Positions 5,483 to 6,785 of a stretch of 6,785 nt of DNA are shown here, in pieces. The stretch's first letter is position 1. The number at the start of each line of letters is the position of its first letter. Below the pieces are notes generated by a model, which was not told where the DNA came from, ran no database searches, and saw only the letters and a list, made by a program, of their open reading frames with translations. The stretch is from Candidatus Paenalcaligenes intestinipullorum (GTDB lineage Bacteria; Pseudomonadota; Gammaproteobacteria; Burkholderiales; Burkholderiaceae_B), in contig DWUQ01000191.1 of assembly GCA_019120675.1 (NCBI GenBank), positions 1-6,785 of the forward strand. Reading direction: 5' to 3'. A program made the translations under genes and the position numbers.

Positions 5483-6375
5483 GTGAGTGGCTTGCGTATC
5501 TGTGGCAGCCCTTTATGGACTTTGGCTTTATGCGTCGTGCTTTAGCCGGCTCCTTTGCGTTAGCGGCTTCGGCTGGGCCATTGGGCGTGTTCTTGGTGTT
5601 ACGGCGTATGAGTTTGATGGGTGACGCCATGGCGCACGCTATTTTGCCTGGGGTGGCGGTTGGTTTTTTAACCGCTGGGCTGTCGTTGGGAGCCATGGCT
5701 CTCGGCGGTGTGATTACGGGTTTAGTGGTGGCCTTGTTGGCCGGGTTGGTGTCTCGCCTAACACCGCTGCGGGAAGACGCCAGCTTTGCGGTGTTTTATC
5801 TGGTGTCGTTGGGGCTGGGAGTGCTGCTGGTTTCCATCCGTGGCTCGAACATGGATCTGATCCATGTGTTGTTTGGCACCGTGTTAGGGCTCAACGATAA
5901 CGCCTTATTGTTGGTGACCAGCACCACCAGTGTGGTGCTGGTGTTGTTGGCATTGATTTACCGCCCGTTGGTGATGGAGTGCTTAGATCCAAGTTTTTTG
6001 CGCGCCCAAGGCGGACAAGGACTTTGGGTACATATGGTTTTTTTAGTGTTGCTGGTGATTACGTTGGTCGCGGGTTTTCAAGTGCTGGGCACCCTCATGG
6101 TGGTCGGCATTATGATGCTGCCCGCCACAGCGTCGCGCTTTTGGGTGCGCTCGGCCAGCAGTCAGATGGGGGTGGCAGCAGTACTGGGCATGCTGTCGTC
6201 TTACGTAGGCTTGTTGGTGTCGTATCACTATGATCTACCGGCTTCACCCGCCATTATTATGGCGGCTGGCGTGGCCTGTTTGTTTTCTATTTTGGTGGGG
6301 CCTTATGGCGGAGTGCTGCAAGCTATCCGTCGTCATTGGGCACGTCACCGTCGTTTACTATCTCTTATGGAGTAA
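5479..6375 (+). CDS. znuB: ZnuB, permease of the zinc ABC importer
   Basis: This is the inner-membrane channel subunit (COG1108, ABC-3 family). The 298-residue product is strongly hydrophobic, with about eight membrane segments: roughly 22-42, 55-72, 76-93, 104-121, 142-162, 184-214 (probably two passes or one pass plus a re-entrant part), 228-250 and 257-278. It has a short basic cytoplasmic tail (RRHWARHRR, 284-292). The family hallmarks LGVFLVLRRMSLMGDAMAHA (35-54) and GTLMVVGIMMLPAT (204-217) are present. The ATG at 5479 is preferred because it overlaps the znuC stop as ATGA and has an AGGGGA about 7 bases upstream. A GTG at 5461 is in frame but lies further inside znuC. znuA follows after four bases. 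Confidence 0.94.
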   Translation: MSEWLAYLWQPFMDFGFMRRALAGSFALAASAGPLGVFLVLRRMSLMGDAMAHAILPGVAVGFLTAGLSLGAMALGGVITGLVVALLAGLVSRLTPLREDASFAVFYLVSLGLGVLLVSIRGSNMDLIHVLFGTVLGLNDNALLLVTSTTSVVLVLLALIYRPLVMECLDPSFLRAQGGQGLWVHMVFLVLLVITLVAGFQVLGTLMVVGIMMLPATASRFWVRSASSQMGVAAVLGMLSSYVGLLVSYHYDLPASPAIIMAAGVACLFSILVGPYGGVLQAIRRHWARHRRLLSLME

Positions 6376-6379
6376 CGGT

Positions 6380-6785
6380 ATGGCCTTTACGCAATTCTTT
6401 AACCAAACTACTAAACTGGCCGCCTTAAGCGCACTGAGTTTGGGGCTGGCAAGCGCAGGATTGGCGCACTCAGCACCTTTAAAAGTGGTCACCAGCTTTT
6501 CAATCCTAGAAGATATGGTCAAGCAGGTAGGTGGGGACGAGGTAGAGGTCAGCACCATTATGGGACCCGATGCCGATGCGCACTCCTATGAGCCACGCCC
6601 CAGTGATGCGCGCGCCTTAACCCAGGCCGAGTTGCTGGTGATTAATGGGTTGGAATTTGAGGCATGGATGCCTCGGTTGGTGGAGGCAGCGGGTTACACT
6701 GGACCGCAAGTGGTGGCCGCGCAACAGGTAAAGGCGTTGCCCTTTGACCATTCTCTGCACGCTCATGATCATAGCCACGCCCACG
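6380..6785 (+). CDS. znuA: ZnuA-like periplasmic zinc-binding protein, 5' part (cut by the window end)
   Basis: This is the substrate-binding component (COG0803, cluster A-I) that captures zinc in the periplasm and hands it to ZnuB. Only the first 135 codons are inside the window. An N-terminal signal peptide is visible (hydrophobic LAALSALSLGLASAGLA, about 13-29), with probable cleavage near Ala29 or Ala32. The mature part starts with the typical LKVVTSFSILEDMVKQVGG. The first metal ligand is His68 in the family motif DAHSYEPRPSD. A His-rich loop begins at the cut end (His124, 127, 129, 131, 133, 135), as expected of zinc-type members. The start ATG has a GGAG seven bases upstream, within the last codons of znuB. 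The remaining metal ligands and the C-terminal lobe lie outside the window. Confidence 0.92.
   Translation, partial: MAFTQFFNQTTKLAALSALSLGLASAGLAHSAPLKVVTSFSILEDMVKQVGGDEVEVSTIMGPDADAHSYEPRPSDARALTQAELLVINGLEFEAWMPRLVEAAGYTGPQVVAAQQVKALPFDHSLHAHDHSHAH

Overview
The window looks like chromosomal DNA from a member of the Betaproteobacteria, order Burkholderiales, most likely Alcaligenaceae-like. The main reasons are the HslV N-terminus (a short MEQFHA propeptide before the catalytic Thr), the DksA type, and the pairing of dksA with a COG0523 GTPase gene beside hslVU. This placement rests on remembered family sequences, not on a search. No mobile element, rRNA, tRNA or CRISPR array was seen.

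Minus-strand half (1-4490). From right to left along transcription it holds zur (zinc uptake regulator), a COG0523/CobW-family GTPase gene, dksA, hslV and hslU. The GTPase gene and dksA are 15 bases apart and probably form one transcript, which ends at a strong hairpin terminator (2202-2223). hslV and hslU (27-base gap) form a separate heat-shock operon. A near-consensus sigma-32 promoter (2142-2170) lies just upstream of hslV, and a strong hairpin terminator (127-152) lies beyond hslU. Bases 1-126 show no convincing gene.

Plus-strand half (4575-6785). A zinc ABC importer operon is transcribed divergently from zur: an unrecognised 58-codon ORF for a probable single-helix membrane protein, then znuC (ATPase), znuB (permease) and the 5' part of znuA (periplasmic binding protein), which runs off the window. 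The small ORF overlaps znuC by ATGA, exactly as znuC overlaps znuB. A perfect 18-base palindrome (4515-4532), the probable Zur operator, sits in the zur/znu divergent region over candidate promoters for both directions.

How the genes fit together. When zinc is plentiful, Zur should bind the palindrome and repress both the importer and itself. When zinc is scarce, the importer is made. The His-rich COG0523 GTPase, a likely metal chaperone, and a DksA lacking three of the four zinc-ligand cysteines sit next door, so much of the window relates to zinc economy. HslVU is a general protein-quality-control protease and is probably only a neighbour.

The least described item is the small membrane ORF at the head of the znu operon. 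The other notable points are the sigma-32 promoter, the zinc-ligand-poor DksA beside COG0523, and two unexplained structured intergenic segments (2241-2279 and 3871-3901).
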